Origin: Coxiella endosymbiont of Amblyomma nuttalli
Lineage (GTDB): Bacteria; Pseudomonadota; Gammaproteobacteria; Coxiellales; Coxiellaceae
Reading direction: 5' to 3'
Length of the DNA: 64,000 nt
Assembly (NCBI RefSeq): GCF_018107685.1
Contig: NZ_CP064834.1
Location: forward strand, 248,001-312,000
Below are positions 11,923 to 22,230 of this stretch, in pieces; positions within the stretch are counted from its first letter, which is position 1, and each line of letters starts with the position of its first letter. The translations under genes were made by a program, and so were the position numbers. The notes beneath the pieces are model-generated. The model was given only the letters and a program-made list of their open reading frames with translations. It was not told where the DNA came from and did no database searches.

Positions 11923-12955
11923 AACGTTTTATTTGCCATTGCAGCGTTTCACCTGCCATAAGTGGTACCAGAGTATCCTCATTAAAGGAAAGAGATGAAG
12001 GTATTTGCCATGGTTGTTTTATCAACGTGATTTTAACGGTATTAAGTGGTAATCTATAAAATTGCGCACCGAAACGGCTGGCAAAATCTTCTAATCGGTG
12101 GAGTGCGTTTTCGTGTTCAAAAATTTCAGTATAAATTTCGATGGCGGATTTTGCGCTGTAAATACCAGCACTACCACAAGTAGCTTCTTTTTTCACCCTA
12201 GCATGAGGAGCACTATCAGTGCCTAAAAAGAATTTAGAATTACCACTTGTAGCTGCTCGAATTAAGGCTGCCTGATCTTTATGTGTTTTTAAAATGGGTA
12301 GGCAATAATAGTGAGGATGAAGACCGCGGATTAAAAGATCATTGCGCGTAAATAATAGATGATGAGGTGTTATCGTAGCAGCGAGTGTTTTGGGCATTTC
12401 AGTGACAAAATCCACTGCCATTTTTGTAGAAATGTGTTCGAAGACAATACGAAGCCCAGGAAATTTTTTTACTAATGGGAAAAGTTCACGTTCAATAAAC
12501 ACAGCTTCACGATCAAAAATATCTACGTTGGGATCAACTACTTCCCCATGAATTAAAAGTGGTAAGTCAGTGGCTTGCATTGTTTCAAATAGGTGATAAA
12601 CAGCTTGTAAATTTTTTATACCTATTTGGGAATATGTTGTGACATCTGCAGGATAAAGCTTACATGCTACAATGATTGGTGATTCTTTTATTGCTTGAAT
12701 TTCCTTAAGAGACAAGGTCTCTGTAATACAGAGAGTCATTAACGGTTGAAAGGTTGCAGTGTGAGGGAGATGCGCTTTAATTCGATAGTAATACGCTTGT
12801 GCTTGAGCAATAGTAGTGATAGGTGGCGATAAATTAGGCATGATAACGGCTCGACTAAACTGAGCAGCGATGTCGGGTACTGTACGTTTCAGATAAGATT
12901 GATCACGTAAATGACAATGCCAATCATCAGGTTTGATCAAAGAGATTTCATGCAT
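11915..12955 (-). CDS. pyrC: Dihydroorotase
   Basis: PyrC cyclises carbamoyl-aspartate to dihydroorotate in pyrimidine synthesis. Zinc-site residues are visible: H13 and H15 in DDWHCHLRD, the carboxylated-lysine position K99 in ACKLYPADVTTYS, H136 in LIHGEVV, H174 in FEHIST and D247 in LGTDSAPH. The 346-residue length fits the class II (E. coli type) enzyme. It is first in a two-gene minus-strand unit with rnt, which overlaps its 3' end. Confidence 0.96.
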   Translation of the reverse strand: MHEISLIKPDDWHCHLRDQSYLKRTVPDIAAQFSRAVIMPNLSPPITTIAQAQAYYYRIKAHLPHTATFQPLMTLCITETLSLKEIQAIKESPIIVACKLYPADVTTYSQIGIKNLQAVYHLFETMQATDLPLLIHGEVVDPNVDIFDREAVFIERELFPLVKKFPGLRIVFEHISTKMAVDFVTEMPKTLAATITPHHLLFTRNDLLIRGLHPHYYCLPILKTHKDQAALIRAATSGNSKFFLGTDSAPHARVKKEATCGSAGIYSAKSAIEIYTEIFEHENALHRLEDFASRFGAQFYRLPLNTVKITLIKQPWQIPSSLSFNEDTLVPLMAGETLQWQIKRYD

Positions 12956-13604
12956 AAAAATAACTAATTGTTTAAACCTAGAGCATTTATTCTAGCAAAA
13001 CTTAGTAAGATCGTGTATAGTATAAAATGTGAGTTTTTGTGAATTGTAAAAGTCATCGAACTAGTAAGAAAGCTGATAGGATCCTCACGCAAAGGATTTC
13101 TGTTGCGCTGTTGCCTATTTTGTAGGGCAGTGTTCTTTGTTATTTCATTTCCAATTACGTATCTGCGAAAAACGTCGAGTTATTGAATATATACAATACC
13201 AGGATATTCATAATTAGGGATTTAATTCAACGTTTAATAACGATTAGTCAATCTAGTATATGATGAGATGAAATATTATTTCTAATTTGCTCTTACCAGC
13301 AGAGCTATTATGACTTCAATCTTAATGTCCCCTTTGCTTTATTTATTGGTATAGACATCGGCCGTGGTTACACAGTTGGAAAATTCATGCAATTGTTATT
13401 TTTAACGTTCCAGAAAATAAGCGATGAATTTATTTATTAAGGAATTGTGGGCGTTTTAATTTTTTCCTCAGTAATCAGCTTACAGTGTGTACTATTATCA
13501 TCGTTTAGAATGGACAGATTAGAATGGTAATCAAAATTTGATAGAAGATAGTTCATCATTGATTTATTTACATGTTAAAATAATGTCTATTGTAGAGGAT
13601 CTGC
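12956..13604. other. Gene-free stretch pyrC to tRNA
   Basis: About 650 AT-rich bases. A 57-codon frame without a start (13267-13440) contains a hydrophobic stretch reading like a membrane-protein fragment (PFALFIGIDIGRGYTVGKF), possibly a transporter remnant, but I cannot assign it. Confidence 0.4.
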
Positions 13605-13678
13605 GGGCCCATAGCTCAGTTGGTCAGAGCAATCGACTCATAATCGACAGGTCCCAGGTTCAAGTCCTGGTGGGCCCA
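13605..13678 (+). tRNA. tRNA with CAT anticodon (elongator Met or Ile2)
   Basis: A complete 74-base cloverleaf. The acceptor arm GGGCCCA pairs with TGGGCCC and the discriminator is A. The anticodon CAT is at 13639-13641 in the loop CTCATAA, and the T arm is CCAGG/CCTGG with TTCAAGT. The anticodon stem ATCGA/TCGAC has an A-C mismatch at its outer pair. It is not the initiator, because it has a paired first base and no GGGCCC anticodon stem. The anticodon alone cannot separate elongator methionine from isoleucine-2 tRNA, which needs TilS lysidine modification. CCA is not encoded. Confidence 0.93.
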
Positions 13679-14452
13679 TTTTCTCTATAGTTCAACTGGA
13701 GTATGTTAAATTGCACTAGTTTTAATTAAGTCATTACCTAAAGCGTAATGTCACCTGTACCTATGAAGAACAAAAATTTAAAACTTATTACCTCGTCAAC
13801 ATAGTAATCTAAGAGGAAGTATAACTAATACTAGTTTAAATTGCTACTACTCTCAAATTGAGGCTTGGGAGGTAAGGCATGGGATGCTGATAATCAATAA
13901 AATATAAACATCTTAATACAAATAATACGAGTAGGAGAGAAATTACATCAGGAATAATTGATTGATTTATTTCAATTTAATTTTGGAAACTCTGGATACG
14001 AAAAATATTAAACGTATCATTTAAGTTTAAAGAAATGGTAATTTGATTCGTCTAAAGTTTTAGTCTTTGATGGTGGTATTTTGAATTACTTTTTAGAGTA
14101 TCAATAAAGGAAAAATCGAAATGATTAGTACCTATTAACATTAAGCTTAATCTGATAAATGATTTACACCTCACAATCACTATTAGATGATGTTAATTTG
14201 GTTAATTTGCGGAAATTTTTCTTCAATTCTGCAACAAATTAAATAAAGTACTTTCGATTTTTCCATCGAGGGCAAGCTTATGATCGTAATAATGAATTAC
14301 CATGTTAACACCTTTAACCAACCAAGAATAAATTCCCCATCGACGACATGATGTATTAATGAAGCAATTGTGCACGTTGAACAAGTAGAGTGTTGTATAA
14401 GTAAAAACACCCTAGAGAACACCATCGATACTGTATACAAAAAGAAGACGTA
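13679..14452. other. Gene-free stretch tRNA to clpB
   Basis: About 770 bases with no gene. On the minus strand a short frame ending at 14223 reads GIYSWLVKGVNMVIHYYD and continues for about 20 codons. It looks protein-like but has no assignable family and may be a gene tail. The clpB heat-shock promoter lies at the right edge. Confidence 0.4.
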
Positions 14453-14482
14453 CTTGAAATTATCGCATATTGCCCAGATTTA
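14453..14482 (+). promoter_or_regulatory. Sigma32-like heat-shock promoter of clpB
   Basis: CTTGAAA at 14453-14459 is a perfect -35 box for sigma32. CCCAGATTTA at 14473-14482 approximates the CCCCATNTA -10, with 13 bases between. It lies about 70 bases upstream of clpB and has the same spacing as the promoter of groES in this window. clpB is a classic sigma32 gene, so the match is meaningful, though based on motif only. Confidence 0.65.
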
Positions 14483-14550
14483 AGGAATAACAAAGAAGTA
14501 GTTTTGGCTCATAGTTAAGCATATTATTTAATCAAGCGAGAAAAAGGACT

Positions 14551-17130
14551 ATGCGAATAGATAAATTCACTACCATGTTTCAGATGGCATTAGCAGATGC
14601 ACAATCTTTGGCTGTTGGACACGATCATCAGTATGTAGAATCACTCCACCTTATGAAGGTTCTTCTGGAACAAAAAAATGGAACCATAGGACATTTGCTA
14701 CAGCAGTCTGGCGTTAATTTGCTGACCCTTACTGATGATATCGATAAAGCTATCGATAATTACCCTCAAGTCCAAGATACCGAAGGTGAAATTCATCTAT
14801 CCCATGAATTGAGGAAAATACTAACGCTAATGGATAAATTAGCTCAAAAAAATAAAGATCGATATATTTCATCCGAATTATTTATCCCAGCAGCTTTAGA
14901 AGCAAAAGGTCGATTGAGAGAAATTTTAATAAAAGCAAATGCGGATGCTGCAGTAATCGAGAAAAATATTAGAAACTTACGCGGTGGAGAAAGAGTAACT
15001 GATCAGAGTGTTGAATCTCAGCGAAAAGCGTTAGAAAAATATACGATTGATCTTACTGCAAAAGCGGCAGTGGGGAAGCTCGACCCAGTGGTTGGGCGAG
15101 ATGAAGAGATCCGTCGTACCATTCAAGTCTTACAACGACGCACAAAAAATAATCCAGTGCTCATTGGAGAACCTGGTGTTGGTAAAACCGCGATTGTGGA
15201 GGGGCTTGCTCAGCGCATTGTTAACGGAGAAGTACCAGAGGGGCTAAAGAACAAGCGATTGTTAGTATTAGATATGGGTTCCTTAATTGCAGGTGCCAAA
15301 TTTCGAGGTGAATTTGAAGAACGCTTAAAAGCGGTATTAAAAGATTTATCCAAACATGAAGGACGGATTATTTTATTTATCGACGAATTGCATACTATGG
15401 TAGGTGCAGGAAAGGCAGAAGGTTCTATCGATGCTGGCAATATGTTAAAACCAGCTTTGGCTCGCGGCGAACTTCATTGTGTGGGAGCAACGACGTTAGA
15501 TGAATATCGAAAATGTATCGAAAAGGATGCTGCTTTGGAGCGACGTTTTCAAAAAGTGTTAGTAGACGAACCTTCCGGAGAAGATACAATTGCTATTTTA
15601 CGTGGATTAAAAGAACGCTATGAAGTGCATCACGGTGTTGAAATCACAGATCCTGCTATTATTGCGGCGGCAACATTATCACATCGATATATTACGGATC
15701 GTAATTTACCGGATAAGGCAATTGATTTAATTGATGAAGCGGCAAGTCAGATTCGTGTGGAAATGGATTCAAAGCCGGTTGAATTAGATCGGTTGGAACG
15801 GCGATTAATTCAATTAAAAATTGAGCGTGAAGCATTAAAAAAAGAGGCTGATGCTGCATCAAAAAAACGTTTAACGGATTTGGAAAAAGAAATTAAACAT
15901 CTTGAAAAAGAATATTTTGATCTTGAAGAGGTATGGAAAAGTGAAAAAGCTTCGCTTGCTGATACTCAGCAAATTAAAGAAGAACTAGAGCAAGTACGCA
16001 TTGAATTAGAAACGGCAGGCCGAGCAGGCGATTTAGGCCGTATGTCAGAATTACAATACGGCGTTATCCCAGATTTGGAAAAAAGATTAGCGATGGCTGC
16101 TGCAAAAGAAGATGAGCTTCGTGAGCATAAATTATTGCGAAACAGGGTGACTGAAGAAGAAGTTGCTGAGGTTGTATCTAAATGGACACGTATTCCCGTA
16201 TCTAAAATGCTAGAAAGTGAACGTGATAAATTATTACATATGGAGCAAGAGCTACACAAACGTGTAGTTGGACAGGAAGAGGCAATAAGTGCAGTGTCGA
16301 ATGCTATCCGTCGTTCACGTGCCGGGTTATCTGATCCTAATCGGCCTATTGGTTCCTTTTTATTTTTGGGTCCAACAGGAGTTGGTAAAACTGAGTTATG
16401 TAAAGCATTAGCTGCTTTTTTGTTTGATACGGAAGAAGCGATGATACGCATTGATATGTCTGAGTTTATGGAAAAGCACTCCGTTGCGCGATTAATCGGC
16501 GCACCACCTGGCTATGTAGGTTATGAAGAGGGTGGTTATTTAACGGAAGCAGTTCGGCGTCGCCCTTATTCTGTTATTTTACTGGATGAAGTTGAAAAAG
16601 CTCACAGTGATGTTTTTAACATTTTATTACAAGTATTGGATGACGGTCGATTAAGCGATGGACAAGGAAGAACAGTTGATTTTCGCAATATAGTTGCTGT
16701 AATGACTTCTAACTTGGGGTCGACATTAATCCAAGAAGTTGTGACGGAAAGTTACGATAATATGAAAAAGGCTGTAATGGAGGTAGTTGCACAACATTTT
16801 CGGCCGGAATTTATTAATCGTATTGACGAAGTAGTGGTTTTCCATACCTTAAAAGAGCAACAAATTCGCAATATTGCAGCTATTCAAATTGATTGCATTA
16901 AAACTCGTCTGAAAGAAAAAGATTATCGGCTCGCTATCATGGACGATGCACTCGATTATTTATCAAAATTGGGCTACGATCCTATTTATGGAGCACGGCC
17001 GTTAAAGCGGGTATTGCGACAACATTTAGAAAATTCATTATCACAAGCAATCTTGGAAGGAAAATTCTTACCAGGTATGACGATTAAGGTTGAAAAAAAG
17101 GACAAACAACTGGCTTTTATTAAAGCGTAA
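14551..17130 (+). CDS. clpB: ATP-dependent disaggregase ClpB
   Basis: ClpB is a hexameric AAA+ protein that pulls proteins out of aggregates with DnaK. The 859-residue length is full. It has a Clp amino-terminal domain, Walker A sites GEPGVGKT at residues 206-213 and GPTGVGKT at 607-614, and between them the long middle coiled coil (about 410-530) that distinguishes ClpB from ClpA. AAGGA precedes the ATG. It ends near [13 protein letters not shown], as expected. It stands alone behind a heat-shock-type promoter and converges on the phospholipase gene. Confidence 0.97.
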   Translation: MRIDKFTTMFQMALADAQSLAVGHDHQYVESLHLMKVLLEQKNGTIGHLLQQSGVNLLTLTDDIDKAIDNYPQVQDTEGEIHLSHELRKILTLMDKLAQKNKDRYISSELFIPAALEAKGRLREILIKANADAAVIEKNIRNLRGGERVTDQSVESQRKALEKYTIDLTAKAAVGKLDPVVGRDEEIRRTIQVLQRRTKNNPVLIGEPGVGKTAIVEGLAQRIVNGEVPEGLKNKRLLVLDMGSLIAGAKFRGEFEERLKAVLKDLSKHEGRIILFIDELHTMVGAGKAEGSIDAGNMLKPALARGELHCVGATTLDEYRKCIEKDAALERRFQKVLVDEPSGEDTIAILRGLKERYEVHHGVEITDPAIIAAATLSHRYITDRNLPDKAIDLIDEAASQIRVEMDSKPVELDRLERRLIQLKIEREALKKEADAASKKRLTDLEKEIKHLEKEYFDLEEVWKSEKASLADTQQIKEELEQVRIELETAGRAGDLGRMSELQYGVIPDLEKRLAMAAAKEDELREHKLLRNRVTEEEVAEVVSKWTRIPVSKMLESERDKLLHMEQELHKRVVGQEEAISAVSNAIRRSRAGLSDPNRPIGSFLFLGPTGVGKTELCKALAAFLFDTEEAMIRIDMSEFMEKHSVARLIGAPPGYVGYEEGGYLTEAVRRRPYSVILLDEVEKAHSDVFNILLQVLDDGRLSDGQGRTVDFRNIVAVMTSNLGSTLIQEVVTESYDNMKKAVMEVVAQHFRPEFINRIDEVVVFHTLKEQQIRNIAAIQIDCIKTRLKEKDYRLAIMDDALDYLSKLGYDPIYGARPLKRVLRQHLENSLSQAILEGKFLPGMTIKVEKKDKQLAFIKA

Positions 17131-17241
17131 GTAATACGTGTAAGTAATACTTTTTGTATCTTATCATTCTCGCGAGTGCATTACACTGTAATGCTGGACT
17201 AAGTATCTGTTCCTATACAATAGAGTGGTGGCTGTTGTTAT

Positions 17242-18393
17242 TTAAATCCAATATTTTATATAGAGCAATAAGCGGCCGATAATCCGTTGTCGACGTGGGC
17301 GCAAGGTTTCCCAACTATCTAAAGATATTTCCCGAGAATTTTTGAGATCTTCTAAAAATTGTCGTTCTAAGGTTTTTTTTGATTTTACAGAAGAAATGTT
17401 AATATCGGCCTCTAAATCATGAATCAGACTACGATGATTTAGATTACTGGAACCAATAAGCATCCAGTCATCGAGTATTAATGATTTAGCATGGAGCATA
17501 CTTGGCAAATATTCGAAAATCCTCACTCCCGCTTTGAGTAGACTGTCATAGAAGGTAGACGATGCCCATGGCATCATCATCACATCCGATTTACGTGGTA
17601 GTAAAATACGAACATCTATGCCAGTGCAAGCGGCATCTTTTAGCCGTTTTAGTAAAAAATTATCTGGAATAAAATAAGCGTTGGTGATCCAAATACGAGA
17701 TTTGCAATGTGCTATTTTGCGCAATAAATTCTTATAGAGGATACGTCGTCGGTGACGCGTGTAATTTAAACGAATTAATGGATCTTTTCTCACCTGTCGG
17801 AAAATTTCTCGAAGGCGCTCTTTGACTGTACGATGATACCAGGCCGATTCAAAGGCTTTGCTTAATTCTGGTAAATAAATACCTGATATTCGTACAGAAG
17901 TATCTCTCCACGCATCGCCGCTTTCGGCTTTTGATAAATGATGTTTACAAATATTAAGACTACCAATATAGACAATTTTTCGGTCGATGATGCAAACTTT
18001 GCGGTGATTGCGGAAATTAATTTTCAAGATTAAATAAATCCATTTTAATAAAAAGGGTAATTTAACGACAGAACGGCTCCAATTCCATAGCTGCCACGGA
18101 AAAGGATGAAATACTTTTGTTTTTGCGCCAGATTCTTCCAAAAAATACGCAAAATTAGCACTCCACAATGGGCTACCAGCACCGTCCACCATTACTCGAA
18201 CTTTAACGCCACGTTTGGCAGCTTCTGCAAGCTGAAGGGCTACACGTTTACCCAAGGAATCGTTATGAAACATATAGGTTTCTAAATCAATTGAATATTT
18301 AGCATGAGCAATATCATCAATTAATGAAGTAAAGTGTTTTTGTCCATCGGTAAATATTGTTTCTTGATAGGTTATGGGTAAGCGACCTTGCAT
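17242..18393 (-). CDS. Cardiolipin synthase-type phospholipase D protein
   Basis: The 383-residue protein has two HKD phosphatidyltransferase motifs: H130-K132-D137 in the stretch starting HRKVCIID, and H301-K303-D308 in LHAKSLILDDW. It has no long amino-terminal membrane anchors, so it resembles ClsB/YbhO more than ClsA. The likely reaction is cardiolipin formation from phosphatidylglycerol and another phospholipid at the inner membrane. The phosphatidylserine synthase gene pssA lies close by, divergently, which fits a phospholipid role. A different phospholipase D activity cannot be excluded. Confidence 0.82.
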   Translation of the reverse strand: MQGRLPITYQETIFTDGQKHFTSLIDDIAHAKYSIDLETYMFHNDSLGKRVALQLAEAAKRGVKVRVMVDGAGSPLWSANFAYFLEESGAKTKVFHPFPWQLWNWSRSVVKLPFLLKWIYLILKINFRNHRKVCIIDRKIVYIGSLNICKHHLSKAESGDAWRDTSVRISGIYLPELSKAFESAWYHRTVKERLREIFRQVRKDPLIRLNYTRHRRRILYKNLLRKIAHCKSRIWITNAYFIPDNFLLKRLKDAACTGIDVRILLPRKSDVMMMPWASSTFYDSLLKAGVRIFEYLPSMLHAKSLILDDWMLIGSSNLNHRSLIHDLEADINISSVKSKKTLERQFLEDLKNSREISLDSWETLRPRRQRIIGRLLLYIKYWI

Positions 18394-18793
18394 ATAGCAC
18401 CCTGCTCCTTACATCAATCAATGTATTCTTGATAAATCAGTAAGTTGTTAGTTATAACGAATTTTATTATTATGGATTCATGCAATTCTGGATTTGATTG
18501 TTCGAAGTGGGGATTAAGAACGACGCATTTGTGTCCTTCTTTTATGAAAAGATAAAGCAGAGATGAATAATAAATTTGGTGTTTGTGAAAAGTAAATAAC
18601 GTGCCGCTCATGCGCTTAATCCAATCGCTGGAATGGAGAAAGTGTCTCAAGATTTTATCACTCTTTCAATAATTATTTTCGATTTCTTATTTTTCATGAA
18701 ATGACCTATTTGTCACTCTTTACTCAATGAAATCTATGATATAGTAAGTGGACAAATACTATAGCACTTTAATTAATTCTGCTAGGGGCAGCG
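18394..18793. other. Divergent spacer cls-pssA
   Basis: About 400 bases between two divergent lipid genes. It contains a 78-codon minus-strand frame (18414-18650), listed separately, and the pssA upstream region with an AGGGG ribosome site just before 18794. Confidence 0.45.
18414..18650 (-). pseudogene. Possible remnant gene upstream of the phospholipase D gene
   Basis: A 78-residue open frame ends 20 bases before the phospholipase D gene on the same strand. In E. coli the clsB gene ybhO follows ybhP, an endonuclease/exonuclease/phosphatase-family gene. The segment KCVVLNPHF faintly recalls the VxNxH strand of that family. The frame is far too short and lacks catalytic residues. If it is a gene, it is a decayed piece; it may be chance. 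Confidence 0.25.
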
Positions 18794-19558
18794 ATGACGG
18801 ATATAAAGCAGCTTAGGGTGTGCGGTATTTATCTCCTCCCTAATCTTTTTACCATTGGTGCAATGTTTGCGGGTTTTTACGCAATTGTAGCCGCCATCAA
18901 GTGTCACTATGAAATAGCAGCTATCGCCATTTTTATAGCACTAATTATGGATGGTCTAGATGGTCGAATTGCACGCATGCTTCATGCTCAAAGTGAATTT
19001 GGAGTTCAACTCGATAGTTTGTCGGATATGATGAATTTCGGAGTCACGCCAGCTCTTGTGATGTATACCTGGTCGCTTAACGTGATGGGAAAACTTGGCT
19101 GGTTATCCGCTTTTATTTACGGAACTTGTACTGCCTTACGGTTAGCGCGCTTTAATGTGCAAGTTAAAAAAATCGATAAGCTTCATTTTCATGGACTGCC
19201 TACTCCAGCGGCAGCAGCTTTAGTAGCGAGTATAGTTTTGGTGTGTAGTGTCTACTACATTACTGGTGAAGCAATTGCTATACCTTTGTCAATAGCGGCG
19301 GTATTGCTTGGCCTGTTGAAAATCAGCACAATTCGGTACTATAGTTTTAAAAATTTCAGTTTACGCAATCGCATTTCCTTCTTAGCTGTTTTGGCGGTTG
19401 TTTTAATTTTGGTGCTTATTTCTTTTGATCCGCCGGATACTCTGCTGTTCCTTTGTATCACATATGTTGTTTCTGGCCCCATTGCAATTTTGTGGTCTTT
19501 ACGTAATAAGAGCTGGCAGAAAAAAAAGAAACCTAAAACAGAAAAACATTCTCACTGA
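18794..19558 (+). CDS. pssA: CDP-diacylglycerol-serine O-phosphatidyltransferase
   Basis: PssA makes phosphatidylserine, the precursor of phosphatidylethanolamine. The CDP-alcohol phosphotransferase signature is complete: D53, G54, D56, G57, R58, then G70, D74 and D78 in the stretch DGLDGRIAR to LDSLSD. Several hydrophobic segments (near 15-50, 80-105, 135-155, 160-180, 195-240) make it an integral membrane protein of the type common outside enterics. AGGGG precedes the ATG. Its stop TGA overlaps the nadC start by one base (TGATG), so the two are probably co-translated. Confidence 0.93.
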   Translation: MTDIKQLRVCGIYLLPNLFTIGAMFAGFYAIVAAIKCHYEIAAIAIFIALIMDGLDGRIARMLHAQSEFGVQLDSLSDMMNFGVTPALVMYTWSLNVMGKLGWLSAFIYGTCTALRLARFNVQVKKIDKLHFHGLPTPAAAALVASIVLVCSVYYITGEAIAIPLSIAAVLLGLLKISTIRYYSFKNFSLRNRISFLAVLAVVLILVLISFDPPDTLLFLCITYVVSGPIAILWSLRNKSWQKKKKPKTEKHSH

Positions 19559-20385
19559 TGGACTTAACACTTATCCAAAATACCATTCGATGGAGTCTCG
19601 CCGAGGATGTTGGTAGTGGCGATATTACGGCTGAGTTGATTCCAGAGGATTATTTGGCAAAAGCATCTATTGTTGCACGTGAGGATGCTATTATCTGCGG
19701 CGTTCCTTGGGTGGAAGCCATATATCAATACATTGATCCTGCTGTAAAAATCCATTGGAGAGTGAAAGATGGAACAATCATTAGTGCGGATCAGACGTTA
19801 GCGGAATTAGTAGGAAAAGCTCGATCTCTTGTCACAGCTGAACGAGCAGCACTCAATTGGCTGCAAACTTTATCTGGAACTGCCACAGAAGTAAGGCGAT
19901 ATGTTGAACAATTAAAAGGCACAACCACTAAGTTGCTAGATACTCGAAAAACTCTTCCCGGCTTGCGTTACGCTCAGAAATATGCTGTTCTTTGCGGAGG
20001 AGGTAGGAATCATCGCATGGGATTATATGATGCTTACCTCATCAAAGAAAATCATATCGTTAGTTGCGGTTCAATTACAAAAGCCATTCAGAAGGCACGA
20101 AATCATCATCCGGATAAACCAGTAGAAGTGGAAGTAGAAAATATCAATGAATTACATGAAGCACTAAGTGCGAACGCCGATATTATTTTGCTAGATAATT
20201 TTGATATTAATGAGATAGAACAAGCTGTTGTTATCAACCAAAATCAAGCAGAACTTGAAATTTCCGGAAATATAAATTTAGAAAATATTCGTGCAATTGC
20301 GGAAACGGGCGTTAATTTCATCTCGGTTGGAGCTTTGACGAAGCATGTTCGTGCCATCGATCTTTCGATGCGGATTTTTATCTAA
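19558..20385 (+). CDS. nadC: Nicotinate-nucleotide pyrophosphorylase (quinolinate PRTase)
   Basis: NadC turns quinolinate and PRPP into nicotinate mononucleotide in de novo NAD synthesis. The 275-residue protein has LAEDVGSGDITAEL, AERAALNWLQTLSGTAT, LDTRKTLPGLR and KENHI, all substrate-site blocks of the family, and EVEVEN with ILLDNF near the end. It begins inside the pssA stop codon. Together with nadB (22231-23838) it gives two of the three aspartate-route enzymes; nadA is not here. NAD provisioning is one of the proposed benefits of tick symbionts. Confidence 0.95.
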   Translation: MDLTLIQNTIRWSLAEDVGSGDITAELIPEDYLAKASIVAREDAIICGVPWVEAIYQYIDPAVKIHWRVKDGTIISADQTLAELVGKARSLVTAERAALNWLQTLSGTATEVRRYVEQLKGTTTKLLDTRKTLPGLRYAQKYAVLCGGGRNHRMGLYDAYLIKENHIVSCGSITKAIQKARNHHPDKPVEVEVENINELHEALSANADIILLDNFDINEIEQAVVINQNQAELEISGNINLENIRAIAETGVNFISVGALTKHVRAIDLSMRIFI

Positions 20386-21123
20386 TTATTTTTCTCGTTA
20401 CTTTACTTTTATTTATTTGTTCATTTGATCAGTTTGATTATTTTTGTTGATTTTTTTACACTAAAAAGATTCTTTGCACTAAAAGATCTCAATTATTTCA
20501 AGTAGTTCAAGATATAGTAACGAGATAGGCAATGGATCAAAAATAACGACTAAAAGAGCAGCTCTCAATGATGCTTTATTTAAGGAGATTGCAGTTTCTA
20601 TTTTTATAATCCTGTTTCTATATATATTTCACTATATCATAGTAGCACAATCGGATATTTTTTTGGAAATACGAATAAGTGGTCTTGTCTAATCATCAGA
20701 ATACAAGAAAGTCTATATCGATCTACATAACTTATAAACTCAGAGAAATTAAAATAAATAAGGAAATTTTTTAGTAGTAATCTTCTTGTTTTTCTGAGAT
20801 CTAAATATTGTCAGCTTCATTATATTCCTACAAATATTAATAGTTAATTTCCTTTTACCTCTAAGTGAAACTGTACAATCAGATAAGTGCCCTAATACAA
20901 TTGAAGAACGAATATAAATCTGAAATAATTAGATAGTGCTTAGGTAATCAGGTAATATTCGGATATTCTATGTTTCTCAGAATATGTTGTGCTGAAGCAG
21001 AATGAGAAGATCTCCATTGGTAAGTTTCCTTTTGTTGCGGACGACAAAGTCTATGCTATATTAGAAGTTCCGTTTATCTCTGTGCTTTGTACAGAAACAT
21101 TTTCACTATTTGACGATGGGTCT
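20386..21123. other. Gene-free stretch nadC to tRNA-Glu
   Basis: About 740 bases without recognisable genes. A short plus-strand frame at 20989-21177 runs into the tRNA-Glu gene and is not credible. Confidence 0.5.
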
Positions 21124-21196
21124 CGTCCCCAAGGGGATTCGAACCCCTGTTACCGCCGTGAAAGGGCGATGTCCTAGGCCTCTAGACGATGGGGAC
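21124..21196 (-). tRNA. tRNA-Glu (TTC)
   Basis: Read on the minus strand, GTCCCCA opens and TGGGGAC closes the acceptor arm, with discriminator G. The anticodon TTC (complement of 21160-21162) sits in loop CTTTCAC, and the T arm is AGGGG/CCCCT with TTCGAAT. The sequence is nearly that of E. coli tRNA-Glu. CCA is not encoded. Confidence 0.97.
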
Positions 21197-21365
21197 CTCT
21201 CTGCTTTTTACTAACTTTATTTAATTCATGACCTTTTCGGCCTTCTTGCTTGTTAATGTTTATGGATTTAACTCCATTTGTTCTAGTCCCATCATTGAAA
21301 ATCAGCGCTTATCAACAGCAAAAGCCGTTGTGCTACGTAGCTTTTTCAGCACAAGCTGGATGGAA

Positions 21366-21440
21366 TGGAGCTAAGCGGGATCGAACCGCCGACCTCTTGC
21401 ATGCCATGCAAGTGCTCTCCCAACTCTGAGCTATAGCCCC
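21366..21440 (-). tRNA. tRNA-Ala (GGC)
   Basis: Read on the minus strand, GGGGCTA pairs with TAGCTCC, with discriminator A. The anticodon loop ATGGCAT gives GGC, and the T arm contains GTTCGAT. It closely matches E. coli tRNA-Ala(GGC) apart from a D loop two bases longer. It lies 169 bases upstream of tRNA-Glu on the same strand, and the two may share a transcript. Confidence 0.97.
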
Positions 21441-21594
21441 ATTAAGAATTCGGCATTCTACGGATTGTTAAGCATTCCTGTCAATAGTCTGATTGTTTAA
21501 CTTTACCTTTCTTTGTGTTGTTTATGGCAAGGGGATTTATATTCCGATGATGGGAGTATAGAATCGGATTCCCATCTCTAGTTACGGAGTTTAA

Positions 21595-22071
21595 ATGAAA
21601 CTTTATTGTGTTCGTCACGGCCATGCAGAACAATTACCCAATAAAAGTGGTGAACGACCACTTACTCAAAAAGGAATTGAAGAAATTAACAGAATAGCAA
21701 CATACTTAGCCTATCGAGATGTACATGCTATACATGTGATGCACAGCGGTAAATTGCGTGCTCAACAAAGTGCTGTTATTTTAGCTGAGGCTGTAGCGAA
21801 AAATCAGCTGATAGAAGTCTGTGAGCTATTGGGATCAGATCATCAAATAGCATTACTCATCGATCGCGTTCAAGAGTGGCATGATGACACCCTGTTGGTT
21901 GGTCACATGCCTTGTATGTCACAACTGGTTAATACATTGATATTGGGTGACGATTATCCTGATATTTTACGTTTTACACCTGCAACCGTGGTCTGTTTAG
22001 AACAATTTGAAAACCGTTGGATTTTAAATTGGGTATTGCGTCCAGATTTAGTACCGCATCAAATGAAATAA
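21595..22071 (+). CDS. sixA: Phosphohistidine phosphatase SixA
   Basis: SixA is a small histidine phosphatase that removes phosphate from phosphohistidine, in E. coli acting on PTS and histidine-kinase domains. The 158-residue protein has the catalytic R7-H8-G9 motif in LYCVRHGHAE and the second histidine in LLVGHMPCMSQ, plus HSGKLRAQQSA in the middle. ACGGAG precedes the ATG. There is no neighbouring signalling gene, so the target is unknown. A general phosphatase of the same superfamily is the alternative. Confidence 0.88.
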   Translation: MKLYCVRHGHAEQLPNKSGERPLTQKGIEEINRIATYLAYRDVHAIHVMHSGKLRAQQSAVILAEAVAKNQLIEVCELLGSDHQIALLIDRVQEWHDDTLLVGHMPCMSQLVNTLILGDDYPDILRFTPATVVCLEQFENRWILNWVLRPDLVPHQMK

Positions 22072-22230
22072 CCGTTTTGTTTCAGATTTGATTGTCTCGT
22101 TTTTATCATATTATTTTTATTTGCATAGATAAGAAACGATTATTATAACTACTGCTATCTTATATGACTCAGCGCCACCAAAACACTATTGAAAGTGAGC
22201 GTTATCAATGTCTTATGGTCTCTCCTAGGT

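Noticed and set aside
17178-17194. GCATTAC-ACT-GTAATGC hairpin as a two-way terminator between clpB and the phospholipase D gene
   Set aside because: The stem is only seven pairs and has no U-run on either side.
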